Assembly: GCA_020846695.1 (NCBI GenBank)
Contig: JADLDM010000168.1
Span: 1 to 39,192, forward strand
Length of the DNA: 39,192 bases
Reading direction: 5' to 3'
Source of the DNA: a bacterium
GTDB lineage: Bacteria > Electryoneota > RPQS01
This document shows, one piece after another, positions 26,120 to 34,208 of this stretch. A model generated the notes under the pieces. It worked only from the letters and a program-made list of their open reading frames with translations. It was not told the DNA's origin and did not search any database. Made by a program: the position numbers and the translations under genes. Every line of letters starts with the position of its first letter. The stretch's first letter is position 1.

Positions 26120-29100
26120 CTACGGACCGACCGGAGAGATGCTGTAGAACAGCTTCTCGTCGCCCGAACCGACTTCATTGATATGCAGGAAGCTTGTGCC
26201 CGCAGTTGAACCAAGCTGTGTCCACGGCCCAGACGGAGTCGGCGCCGCATAGACATCGTATTCCATAGCAACGGGGACCGCAGTCCAATTCAGGCGGATG
26301 TGATTTCCGTCCCGGATGACGACGAGGTCGGAAACCGCGGGAGGAATGCCGGTCGAGTTTGCGGTCTCGAAGCCCCAACAATCCAGTTCAACCGGAAATG
26401 TGGAAGAGAGCATGAAGCCATGCTGCCCCAAACCTCCGGCATTACCGACCTGCAGGAGCACCTCTTCGTTACCACCGGAGAGAGTCGCAGAGACCAACGG
26501 AAATTCGCAATCGGGACAAGACACCGAGATGGTGCTTCCTGGTGTTCCATTCAACACCTGCAGATAGACTCTCATGTTGTCCCACCAGTAGGTATCGGCG
26601 AGCACGTCATAGAAGGCTTCGAGATACTCCGCGCCGCCCGTGCCCAAGACCGTGGGCGCGTCACTCAGGTTAAAGCCGTCGTCATCGGCATCAGGAAGCA
26701 GTAGATAAGGAGTTGAGTACGCGGTGAATTCAGATGAGGCTCCGTTCGTCCAGCCGACTGCAAAACCTGAAAACATCTCAGGATTGGAGACCTCGGTGAA
26801 GCGACTGGGAATCGGCGGATTGGTGGATGTAGCTTTTACATAGAACGTATCACTCCGAGAGTGAATCACGTAGATGCCGTTGCTCCCGCCGACGGATTCG
26901 ATACGGCGATTCTCCGAATCAGGAAAGTGTTGAGCCGAGCCGGGCACGGTCCAATTCCATTGACGAATGCGAATCCACTTTCCGGTTGTGTCCTGACAGA
27001 GCACTTCGCAATTGCCGCAACTCTTCGTGGGGCCGGAGAATTTCAAGTCAATGAGGCCGCCTTTGGTAACTTGAATAGTATCCGACTTACAGCGCTTGGG
27101 CAGACAGAAAGAGCGGAAGTAGCTGCCGCCGCCGATTCCGTCTGCATACTCGGTTGAGTCGGCGCGAGCTTGGGCCGCCGCTTGCGCGGCAAGGGCTCGA
27201 AGAATCGCATCAAGAAACGGGTTACCAGAGATTGCATCAAAATGAACGGCGCGCAATCCTTCCTGAGCGGCCCAATCGCGCAACACCTGATCATAGGTCT
27301 TGTTGGCGATGTTGACGGCCTGTTGAAGTGAATAGCCCTCTTGCAGCGCACAGACTTTGGGATTCAGCCAATAGTTGTAACCACCGTCACCGGGATTGGA
27401 ATAGGAAGAGGTCTCATCATCCACGGCTGAAGAAGCAGTCACGTTGCAGCCCTTTGTAACGAGACTGTCGCGGATTTCGTTGACCATGATTCCGCTGAAA
27501 CACTGCCCGAATTCCGCATCGAGCGTGCAGAGTCCTGAATCCACCAGCTGCTGCATCATCTGACGAAACTCTTTTCCGGTGATTAGCGTGTCGCCACCTG
27601 CGGCAGAATGCACCATTGTGATTCCGCCCTGATTGCCCCCGGTATTGGGATCGCCGTGATTGGTGACCATCACTTCGACCATCGGGCATTTCCCTGCGCG
27701 TTTGCAGGCCGCGATCTTGGCGGAGAGTGCTTGAAAGTGCGCGGCGATTTTGGCCTGAGTACAGGAGTCCACCTGCGATGCGGGAACGTCATTCTGCCGA
27801 GTGTGCCCGTCGGGTCGCGCACCCTTGTAGTAGAAGGCTTTGGTGTTGGCTTCGCAATAGTTGTGCGAACGCTTGTAACAGTAGTAATCCGCTATGTCAT
27901 CCCAGTAGTCCGCGCGATTGGCTCCGCCGGTCGAACCGCGAACTGTTGGATCCGTGCCTTGCCAACCGCCGGAAATCAGGACGCCAAACATGCAGGTATC
28001 ACAGGTTGCGCTCGGTGGCCACGCGGCTGGACGCCAGTTGCCCAAGTGTACGGGCAAGGCGGGAACCATCGTGGTGATCTCGATCGGCGTGAAAAGCAGA
28101 TCGGCGCCGGAAATTGGATAAGTAAGGTCTTGGTCCACGACACCGCGCAATACGAGCCACGCTCCCTCGAAGTCCGCAGGGCTGATCGGCACTCCGCCTG
28201 CCAACTGCATCATGAAGTAGGGCGGGAATTTGGTGGTGGTAATATACTGTGTCCAATCGGCGACCAGTGACCCCTCTGGAGTTGCAAAGGCCGCCAGACG
28301 AATTTCAGTTCCGATCAAAGAAGGAGTTGCGTAGACTTCAGGAATTGTGTAAAGGGGCGGCTCGCTTGCGCAGGGCACGCCGTCATCGCCGAGTAAGAGT
28401 ATGAAGCTGCCGGTTTCACTACCGTAGCCGTGGACGAGGATGAAGTAAGGTTGTCCGGCGACACTGCACCACGTAACGATGCTCTGCTGAGTGCAAGCGT
28501 CATCATTGCCGTCCACGCACTCAAGGAGCGAGCAGTCCCCGGTATAGACGCTAATTTTGGTATCATATCCACCCAAGCAGGTGGATACATCCATCGTGTT
28601 GCCCGTGCCGAAGCAGTAGTACCACACCCCCGGAGCAGAGATCGAGGTTCCGCAGGCTGCCACTTCGTCCAAAGTTGCAAACGATGTGTTTCCTGTTACG
28701 GGCGAGAATGGCTCGATGTACTGCGCCGTGAAGCAGTCGTCATTCGCGGGGGGAGGATCATCCAGAGAAAGGAGCAGCTCATAGCTTCCGGACTCGAAGT
28801 CATAACCATCCACGACAATCAGAATCTGCTGACCGGCTGTAAGCGGGGGAGTGCGCAATTGAGACTGGTACGCGCAGAAATCGTCGTTGCCGCAGAGCAG
28901 GTCTTCGACGGCGGGGGCATGATTGGGAGGCGGGAAATCGTAGATAAGCAGCCCTGTGTCGAAACCCGAATTGCAGAGCGAGACTGTGTAGGTTCCGGTA
29001 ACGGGAACCACGTAGGTGTAGGTTTCGTCAGAACCGGCGCAGGAAAGTGATTCGTCATAGAAGCCTTCCCAGCAGGGATTGGGAGGATAAAGCCCCATCC

Positions 29101-29428
29101 CGAGACAGGAGAAGTCGTTGAGATTATCGGACGTGCTGCCCATTGCCGAAACGCTTGGATCAGGCAGCAGCAAGACGGGATCCCACCAGCCCTCACCGCC
29201 GTCATCGAGATTGCCGGATGGTTCCCGAGGCGGATTGAGTTGAGAATAGAGTGTGCCGAGTTCGCGCTTGACTTCGACACGTTGAACGGGGTCGTCCGAG
29301 CGTTGCAACTCGGCCTTGAGCATCTCAATTTGAGATTTCAGCGTCGCCACATCCTGCGCGGGCTTGCTGCCGATCAGAAAAGCTGCGCCGAACGCAATTA
29401 GACATATCTTCCACAATCTGGTCTTCAT
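26120..29428 (-). CDS. Large secreted multidomain protein: two PPC-like domains, C13/caspase-like domain, C-terminal FN3-like domain
   Basis: GNDDFCAYQS / GNDDACTQQS PPC-like repeats; VMVTNHGDPN and AEFGQCFSG; C-terminal VSDLVVIRDGNHIRLNWTAVPVAMEYDVYAAP. Confidence 0.85.
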   Translation of the reverse strand: MKTRLWKICLIAFGAAFLIGSKPAQDVATLKSQIEMLKAELQRSDDPVQRVEVKRELGTLYSQLNPPREPSGNLDDGGEGWWDPVLLLPDPSVSAMGSTSDNLNDFSCLGMGLYPPNPCWEGFYDESLSCAGSDETYTYVVPVTGTYTVSLCNSGFDTGLLIYDFPPPNHAPAVEDLLCGNDDFCAYQSQLRTPPLTAGQQILIVVDGYDFESGSYELLLSLDDPPPANDDCFTAQYIEPFSPVTGNTSFATLDEVAACGTSISAPGVWYYCFGTGNTMDVSTCLGGYDTKISVYTGDCSLLECVDGNDDACTQQSIVTWCSVAGQPYFILVHGYGSETGSFILLLGDDGVPCASEPPLYTIPEVYATPSLIGTEIRLAAFATPEGSLVADWTQYITTTKFPPYFMMQLAGGVPISPADFEGAWLVLRGVVDQDLTYPISGADLLFTPIEITTMVPALPVHLGNWRPAAWPPSATCDTCMFGVLISGGWQGTDPTVRGSTGGANRADYWDDIADYYCYKRSHNYCEANTKAFYYKGARPDGHTRQNDVPASQVDSCTQAKIAAHFQALSAKIAACKRAGKCPMVEVMVTNHGDPNTGGNQGGITMVHSAAGGDTLITGKEFRQMMQQLVDSGLCTLDAEFGQCFSGIMVNEIRDSLVTKGCNVTASSAVDDETSSYSNPGDGGYNYWLNPKVCALQEGYSLQQAVNIANKTYDQVLRDWAAQEGLRAVHFDAISGNPFLDAILRALAAQAAAQARADSTEYADGIGGGSYFRSFCLPKRCKSDTIQVTKGGLIDLKFSGPTKSCGNCEVLCQDTTGKWIRIRQWNWTVPGSAQHFPDSENRRIESVGGSNGIYVIHSRSDTFYVKATSTNPPIPSRFTEVSNPEMFSGFAVGWTNGASSEFTAYSTPYLLLPDADDDGFNLSDAPTVLGTGGAEYLEAFYDVLADTYWWDNMRVYLQVLNGTPGSTISVSCPDCEFPLVSATLSGGNEEVLLQVGNAGGLGQHGFMLSSTFPVELDCWGFETANSTGIPPAVSDLVVIRDGNHIRLNWTAVPVAMEYDVYAAPTPSGPWTQLGSTAGTSFLHINEVGSGDEKLFYSISPVGP

Positions 29429-29460
29429 GGCACCCTCTTGCTGTTTAGTTCACAGCTTTA

Positions 29461-29489
29461 ACTTAGGGCAGGATGCGCGAAATGTCAAC
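29461..29489 (-). promoter_or_regulatory. Sigma70-like promoter
   Basis: TTGACA-17 nt-TAAGTT on minus strand upstream of 29428. Confidence 0.5.
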
Positions 29490-29645
29490 AATTGTCACCC
29501 AAACAGCGAAATATGTCAGAATCGCCAGCCCCACGACTAAGAGTTTGAAGCACAAATAGATATGCTGATAAATTTGTCCAACATGCTTCACAAAGGGTGC
29601 AAAGTCTTCCGCTTTGAGCGCCGATGCCTCTTGCACAAAACGCAA

Positions 29646-29669
29646 CGGACTCGCGCAAAGGCGAGTCCG
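29646..29669 (-). terminator. Rho-independent terminator of the 29696..30628 gene
   Basis: CGGACTCGC-GCAAAG-GCGAGTCCG with T-rich tail on minus strand. Confidence 0.7.
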
Positions 29670-29695
29670 CTTGGGAAAATGGACGGGCAGAAGGG

Positions 29696-30628
29696 CTACG
29701 GAGCGTAAACGGGAGTCACGGAGTAGGTGGAGAAGCCGGACAGACTCATGCCGCTGAATTGCACAAAATAGGTGCTGTCGGTCGTGCCAAGCAGCGTGGC
29801 GTCTTCGGGCTCAATCTCAGGCCACTGACTCCACCAAACCTGATATTCAAGGGGCTCACCCGGAGCGGGACTCCATTCAAGCCAGACATCCGGCCCGCTG
29901 CGCGAAATCGTCAAATCGACCACGCGAAACTGAGGATCGAGCAAGATGAAGTTGATGTTGTCAAGCGTGTCACCTGCAATCATAGTGAACGGCTCGGGAA
30001 TCGCACCGCCGTAAGCCCCGCGCGGCTCATTGAAATCAGGATAGAGATCGGCATCCAAATCCATGAAGGCAATCGCATACATCTGGCCAACCGAATCGGT
30101 CGCCGCAACGTAGTTTCCATTGCCGTCGGTGCCGATCAATTCACCGGCAGTGGTATCGCCAATTAGAAATCCGGCGCCGCGCGGTTCCAGGTTGAAGCCC
30201 GCGTCGCGCGTGGCCATAACGATACACGGCCCAGTCGTCGTGCCGCCATAGGTCATCGTGCCGCGAAAAGCAGCTGCGGCCTGCGGATTGTCGAGATTGA
30301 TGTTGATGCTCGTCGCATTCGGCGGAAGCTGCACGAAATCAGGGTAGTTTCCGCCGTAGATTCCATAGGGTTCGCCCGAATCGGGAAAGAGATTCGTGTT
30401 CAAGTCCTGAAAGCCCGCCACAATGTAACGACCCTCAGGCAGATTGGTAATCTGATAGATCGAGAAGATCACGAGGCCCGCATAGGCCGTATCCAGACTG
30501 GAGGGAATGGCAATCGCAAAACGAGGCGAATTCCCCTCACCACCGGTAATAGATCCGGTGATGCTGTAGCCCAGAGCGAGCCACGGAGTTGCAAGCGCAA
30601 GATATACGAATGTTCGGAATGTGTTCAT
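29696..30628 (-). CDS. Secreted protein with two EF-hand-like loop modules and C-terminal FN3-like domain
   Basis: Signal peptide; DLNTNLFPDSGEPYGIYGG and DLDADLYPDFNEPRGAYGG. Confidence 0.8.
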   Translation of the reverse strand: MNTFRTFVYLALATPWLALGYSITGSITGGEGNSPRFAIAIPSSLDTAYAGLVIFSIYQITNLPEGRYIVAGFQDLNTNLFPDSGEPYGIYGGNYPDFVQLPPNATSININLDNPQAAAAFRGTMTYGGTTTGPCIVMATRDAGFNLEPRGAGFLIGDTTAGELIGTDGNGNYVAATDSVGQMYAIAFMDLDADLYPDFNEPRGAYGGAIPEPFTMIAGDTLDNINFILLDPQFRVVDLTISRSGPDVWLEWSPAPGEPLEYQVWWSQWPEIEPEDATLLGTTDSTYFVQFSGMSLSGFSTYSVTPVYAP

Positions 30629-30647
30629 CGGGCCTCCGTGCAGAAAA

Positions 30648-30709
30648 ATCGAAAACTCAAAAACGAAAATCGAAAAGTCAGATTCAGAAGTCAGAAGTCA
30701 GAAGTCAGA
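30648..30709. repeat. Compound heptamer array (AATCGAA family joined to AAGTCAG family)
   Basis: AATCGAA AACTCAA AAACGAA AATCGAA AAGTCAG ATTCAG AAGTCAG AAGTCAG AAGTCAG. Confidence 0.75.
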
Positions 30710-30791
30710 CTCGGATTCCGGCAGGGAACCGCGCGAAGTTTCGTTGTTGAGCGCACTTCATTCGTCGGTCGCGCTTAATCCCTGCTCGGCG
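30708..30791 (+). ncRNA. Candidate structured element, copy B
   Basis: CCG GCAGGGA ACC GCGCGA ... TCGCGC TTAA TCCCTGC T CGG; covaries with copy A at 14871; strand uncertain. Confidence 0.5.
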
Positions 30792-30796
30792 GCTCC

Positions 30797-31765
30797 TTAC
30801 TTCAGCAGGTAGACGGAAGTGTAGGCTGAAAGAGATGCGGAGCGGAGTTCGATCAGATAGAAACCGCTTGCAAGGTTGGCCGCATCAAATGCGACGGAAT
30901 GCGCGCCCTGCGGATAGTCACCTTCCGCGATGCGCACACTCGCGCGGCCCTGAATATTGTAAGCCGTGAGCGTGAGATGCTCAGGATTTGCGAGCGTGAA
31001 GGGAATTGTGGTCTGCGCATTAAACGGATTCGGATAGGCGCGGCCCAGAGTGAAATCGCGCGCGAGCACGGGAGCTTGATCGGAAGCGCTGGTCGGCCAC
31101 AGCGTGAAATTCACATCGTCCGGATAGGACTCGCCCTGCTCAATCTCAATCGGCTCGGGGTCGTCCTGCCCATAGAAGTCGTACCATTCGCCTTGATCAA
31201 ACTGAAGATTGGTGTTGGCATCCAAATAGGCGTACGCGTAATAGGTTCCGAAGCTGTCCACGAAGGCCGTATACGTCCCATTGCCGGTGTTATCGAAAAG
31301 CAGGCCAGCGCCTGTGGGGAGGCCGGAAAAATCCGGGGTGTCATGCGCGACGATATAGGTGGCTCCGGTCACGCCGCCTTCGTAAGTCACTTCACCCGAA
31401 AATCCGCCCGTGTTGGGAGGCGAGAGTTCAATATCAACACCGTTCATGTCGGAAGACACTTCGAGAACCGTGGGGATATCCCCCCCGTAGAACCCGCGCG
31501 GCTCGTCCACACCGGGCACAAGATTCAAGTCCACGTCTTGATAGGCAAAGAAGATGTAGCCTCCCTCATTCAGGCCGCCCAGGGTGTAGTCGCCATTGAA
31601 GGGATTGGCGATCGTCGTGTAAAAGGTGTCCAGCGACGTGGGAAAGGCCAGGACGAAGATCAGGGCAAAACCTGAGCTGCCGGACACGGTGCCGCTTACC
31701 GTGAGCGGATAGGCCGAGGCACTTAGCAAGCTGATAGCAAACAGAATGATCAGAAACCGTTTCAT
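30797..31765 (-). CDS. Secreted protein with two EF-hand-like loop modules and type IX-like C-terminal sorting domain
   Basis: Signal peptide MKRFLIILFAISLLSASAYP with AAGGAG RBS; DVDLNLVPGVDEPRGFYGG, DANTNLQFDQGE; GRAYPNPFNAQTTIPF...GFYLIELRS. Confidence 0.85.
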   Translation of the reverse strand: MKRFLIILFAISLLSASAYPLTVSGTVSGSSGFALIFVLAFPTSLDTFYTTIANPFNGDYTLGGLNEGGYIFFAYQDVDLNLVPGVDEPRGFYGGDIPTVLEVSSDMNGVDIELSPPNTGGFSGEVTYEGGVTGATYIVAHDTPDFSGLPTGAGLLFDNTGNGTYTAFVDSFGTYYAYAYLDANTNLQFDQGEWYDFYGQDDPEPIEIEQGESYPDDVNFTLWPTSASDQAPVLARDFTLGRAYPNPFNAQTTIPFTLANPEHLTLTAYNIQGRASVRIAEGDYPQGAHSVAFDAANLASGFYLIELRSASLSAYTSVYLLK

Positions 31766-31901
31766 GGGACTCCTTGGGCCGAGGGTCAATTGCAGGAAGC
31801 AGTTCCAATATACAACAAACTGTCCAAAAAACAACGAGCTTTTCACATAAGCGAGAGAATACCGGGGGCAGGGGTTGGATGTTGCGCGGGGGCCTGCGGA
31901 C

Positions 31902-31930
31902 TTGAAAGACAAGGGTGTTTAAGGTATATT
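31902..31930 (+). promoter_or_regulatory. Sigma70-like promoter
   Basis: TTGAAA-17 nt-TATATT upstream of the 31998 gene. Confidence 0.55.
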
Positions 31931-31997
31931 AAGTGTCTGCATTGGAGGAAGTTCCGAACCACCCGCCCACCCCAAACCGCACCATCTGAGGTTCATC

Positions 31998-33986
31998 ATG
32001 CTTGCACTGCTTCTGTTGCTGTTCCCGCTTTCCCTGTTTGCCCAACCCGATACCCTCTGGTCCCGCAATTTTCTGCTGGGCGAGAGGTGCTACTTGCAGG
32101 ATGCCGTCCTGATGGATGACGGCACGGCCATCCTCGGAGGTTGGTCGGAAACCGGGTCAGGCTCGACACTCGATCAGGATTATATGCTGGCTGCGTATTC
32201 CGCGACCGGCGAATCGCTTTATGTGCGCTCCCACCTCGAAACCGAGGACGACGAGGCTATCGAGGGCTTAGTCCGGGGAGGGGGAGATACGCTCGCAGCC
32301 ATTGGCTGGTTCTTCAATGGCCGGGGGTGGAGCTTTCTGTTCTTCTCGGCGGATGACGGCGAACTGCTCTGGTCGCGCACCTATCAGCCGATCAATGCCG
32401 GACTGATGCGAGGCCGCGATATCACAAGGCTCACGGACGGAGGCTACGCCGCAACGGGCTACCGGCTTGGTGTGAATGGTATTTCGTCCGATATTTGGGT
32501 CTTCCGCACAGATTTCATGGGAGACACGCTGTGGACGCGGATGTTCGGAGGTGAAGGGACAGACGTCGGCACCTCAATCCGGCAGAAGGACAACGGCAAT
32601 CTCCTGATTACCGGGCAGACGCGCGCTTCCGGAGGGACGGAGTACGATGTGATCGCGCTGGAAGTTGACCTGCAAGGGAATCAGGTCGGAGCGGCCCAGA
32701 CGATCGGCACGCCCGATAACGACATTGTTTACAACCTGCTGCTTGATGCGGAGAATAACTGCCACGTGGTCGGACGCACCGCACTGGAGAGCGCGCTGCA
32801 AAGCTACGTCGTGATTCTGCCGACGACCGGCCAAACCTTCACGCGGCAGTATTTCCAGACGGGAATCGGCGAGCAATTTCGCGGCGGAATTCCGTGGTAT
32901 GGCGGAATGCTCTATGCCGGACGCTCCGGGATTTCCAGCAGTCAGACGCGCTTTTATATGCGGGCGGTGGACGTGGACGGAACGTCGCTCTGGACGTGGA
33001 ATTACGGCAATTTGGGAATTGACTGCGGCTACACGGGAATCCTCGCGCTGGAAGACGGAGGCGGATTGGCCTACGGACAGCGTTCTATTGCGCCTGATGT
33101 GAAGGGCTACATTCTGCGCTTTGCTCCGCCCGGAGGAGCGCAGGGTCACGTGACCGCCGACGTGTCGGGCTTGCCCGTCACCGGGGCGCACGTGCACAAA
33201 TTGGGAGACGCGAATTATGTGGTGACCGGTTCAACCGGTCTCTATCGCATCGAACTTGCGCCCGGCACGCATAGTCTGGTGGTGGAGAGCGACTGCATCG
33301 TGACCGACACTATTCACAACGTAGTGGTTCTGCCGAATGAACTGGCCACGGCGGATTTCGTCGTCGGGCAGGCGCTCTATGATCCGCTTCAATCTTCCGT
33401 CAATGTCATTGCCCGTAATCACGTCAGCTCATTGGGATTTCTGACGCTGGGCAATGCCGGGACCGGCGATCTACATTTTTCTGCTGAAGCCTCGTCCATC
33501 AGCCCGCCGGGCAACTGGATTTCCGTTTCGCCAAGCGAGGGAGTGATTACGGGGGAAAGCACGTTTGATCTGACGGTTTCAGTGCTGGCCGACACCACGG
33601 ACGACGGCATGTACGACTACACTGCGGAAATCACAGTGCATACCAATGCCTGCCCGGACACCTTGCTCACCTTTCCGGTGCTGATTTCCGTCCTGGATGT
33701 TCCTCGAAGCGACGTCCTGCCCGTGGAATTCAGGTTATCTCCGGCCTATCCCAATCCCTTCAACGGGATGACTTCCGTCACGCTGGAGCTGCCTGCGGAA
33801 ACAAGTGTGAAGGTTCGGTTGTTTAACTTGGAGGGGCAGTTGGTTTCGACGGTTTTGGAGGGGAATCTTTCGAGCGGTGAACACCGGCTGACGGTGGATA
33901 TGTCCAACCAAGCGACGGGAATCTACTGGCTTAGGGCGGAGACCCCGAGCAGCAATTCCGTGCAAAAGCTGGTGCTGGTCAGGTAG
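31998..33986 (+). CDS. Secreted propeller-like repeat protein with type IX-like C-terminal sorting domain
   Basis: Signal peptide; repeats GDTLWTRMFGGEGTDVGTSIRQKDNGNLLITG; C-terminal SPAYPNPFNGMTSVTLELP...GIYWLRAE. Confidence 0.88.
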   Translation: MLALLLLLFPLSLFAQPDTLWSRNFLLGERCYLQDAVLMDDGTAILGGWSETGSGSTLDQDYMLAAYSATGESLYVRSHLETEDDEAIEGLVRGGGDTLAAIGWFFNGRGWSFLFFSADDGELLWSRTYQPINAGLMRGRDITRLTDGGYAATGYRLGVNGISSDIWVFRTDFMGDTLWTRMFGGEGTDVGTSIRQKDNGNLLITGQTRASGGTEYDVIALEVDLQGNQVGAAQTIGTPDNDIVYNLLLDAENNCHVVGRTALESALQSYVVILPTTGQTFTRQYFQTGIGEQFRGGIPWYGGMLYAGRSGISSSQTRFYMRAVDVDGTSLWTWNYGNLGIDCGYTGILALEDGGGLAYGQRSIAPDVKGYILRFAPPGGAQGHVTADVSGLPVTGAHVHKLGDANYVVTGSTGLYRIELAPGTHSLVVESDCIVTDTIHNVVVLPNELATADFVVGQALYDPLQSSVNVIARNHVSSLGFLTLGNAGTGDLHFSAEASSISPPGNWISVSPSEGVITGESTFDLTVSVLADTTDDGMYDYTAEITVHTNACPDTLLTFPVLISVLDVPRSDVLPVEFRLSPAYPNPFNGMTSVTLELPAETSVKVRLFNLEGQLVSTVLEGNLSSGEHRLTVDMSNQATGIYWLRAETPSSNSVQKLVLVR

Positions 33987-33989
33987 AGA

Positions 33990-34017
33990 AATCGAAAATC
34001 GAAAACTGAAAATCGAA
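33990..34017. repeat. Phased heptamer repeat (AATCGAA family)
   Basis: AATCGAA AATCGAA AACTGAA AATCGAA, 3 nt after stop codon of the 31998 gene. Confidence 0.75.
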
Positions 34018-34049
34018 AAGACGGAGAAGCACTGGGGAAGGCAAAGCAC

Positions 34050-34081
34050 CCCCCCTTTGTCCCCCCCGCAAAGCAGGGGGG
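34050..34081. repeat. C-run/G-run hairpin
   Basis: CCCCCCTTTG TCCCCCCCG CAAAGCAGGGGGG, bulged stem. Confidence 0.6.
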
Positions 34082-34208
34082 ATAATCAGCGGCTCGGCGA
34101 GATTGCCCGATATCGGAAGCACATAGATCTTGGTTCGTAAGTAAGGCACGGGGCGGGTCCCCCCGGTCAAATGCTCTTCATCATGCATTGCAAACTTGAG
34201 GTCACGTC

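Noticed and set aside
27608-28270. 220-aa plus-strand ORF
   Set aside because: Antisense to the 1102-aa secreted protein, no independent support.
30899-31675. 258-aa plus-strand ORF opposite a secreted protein
   Set aside because: Antisense shadow of the YPNPFN-bearing gene; no signal or domain.
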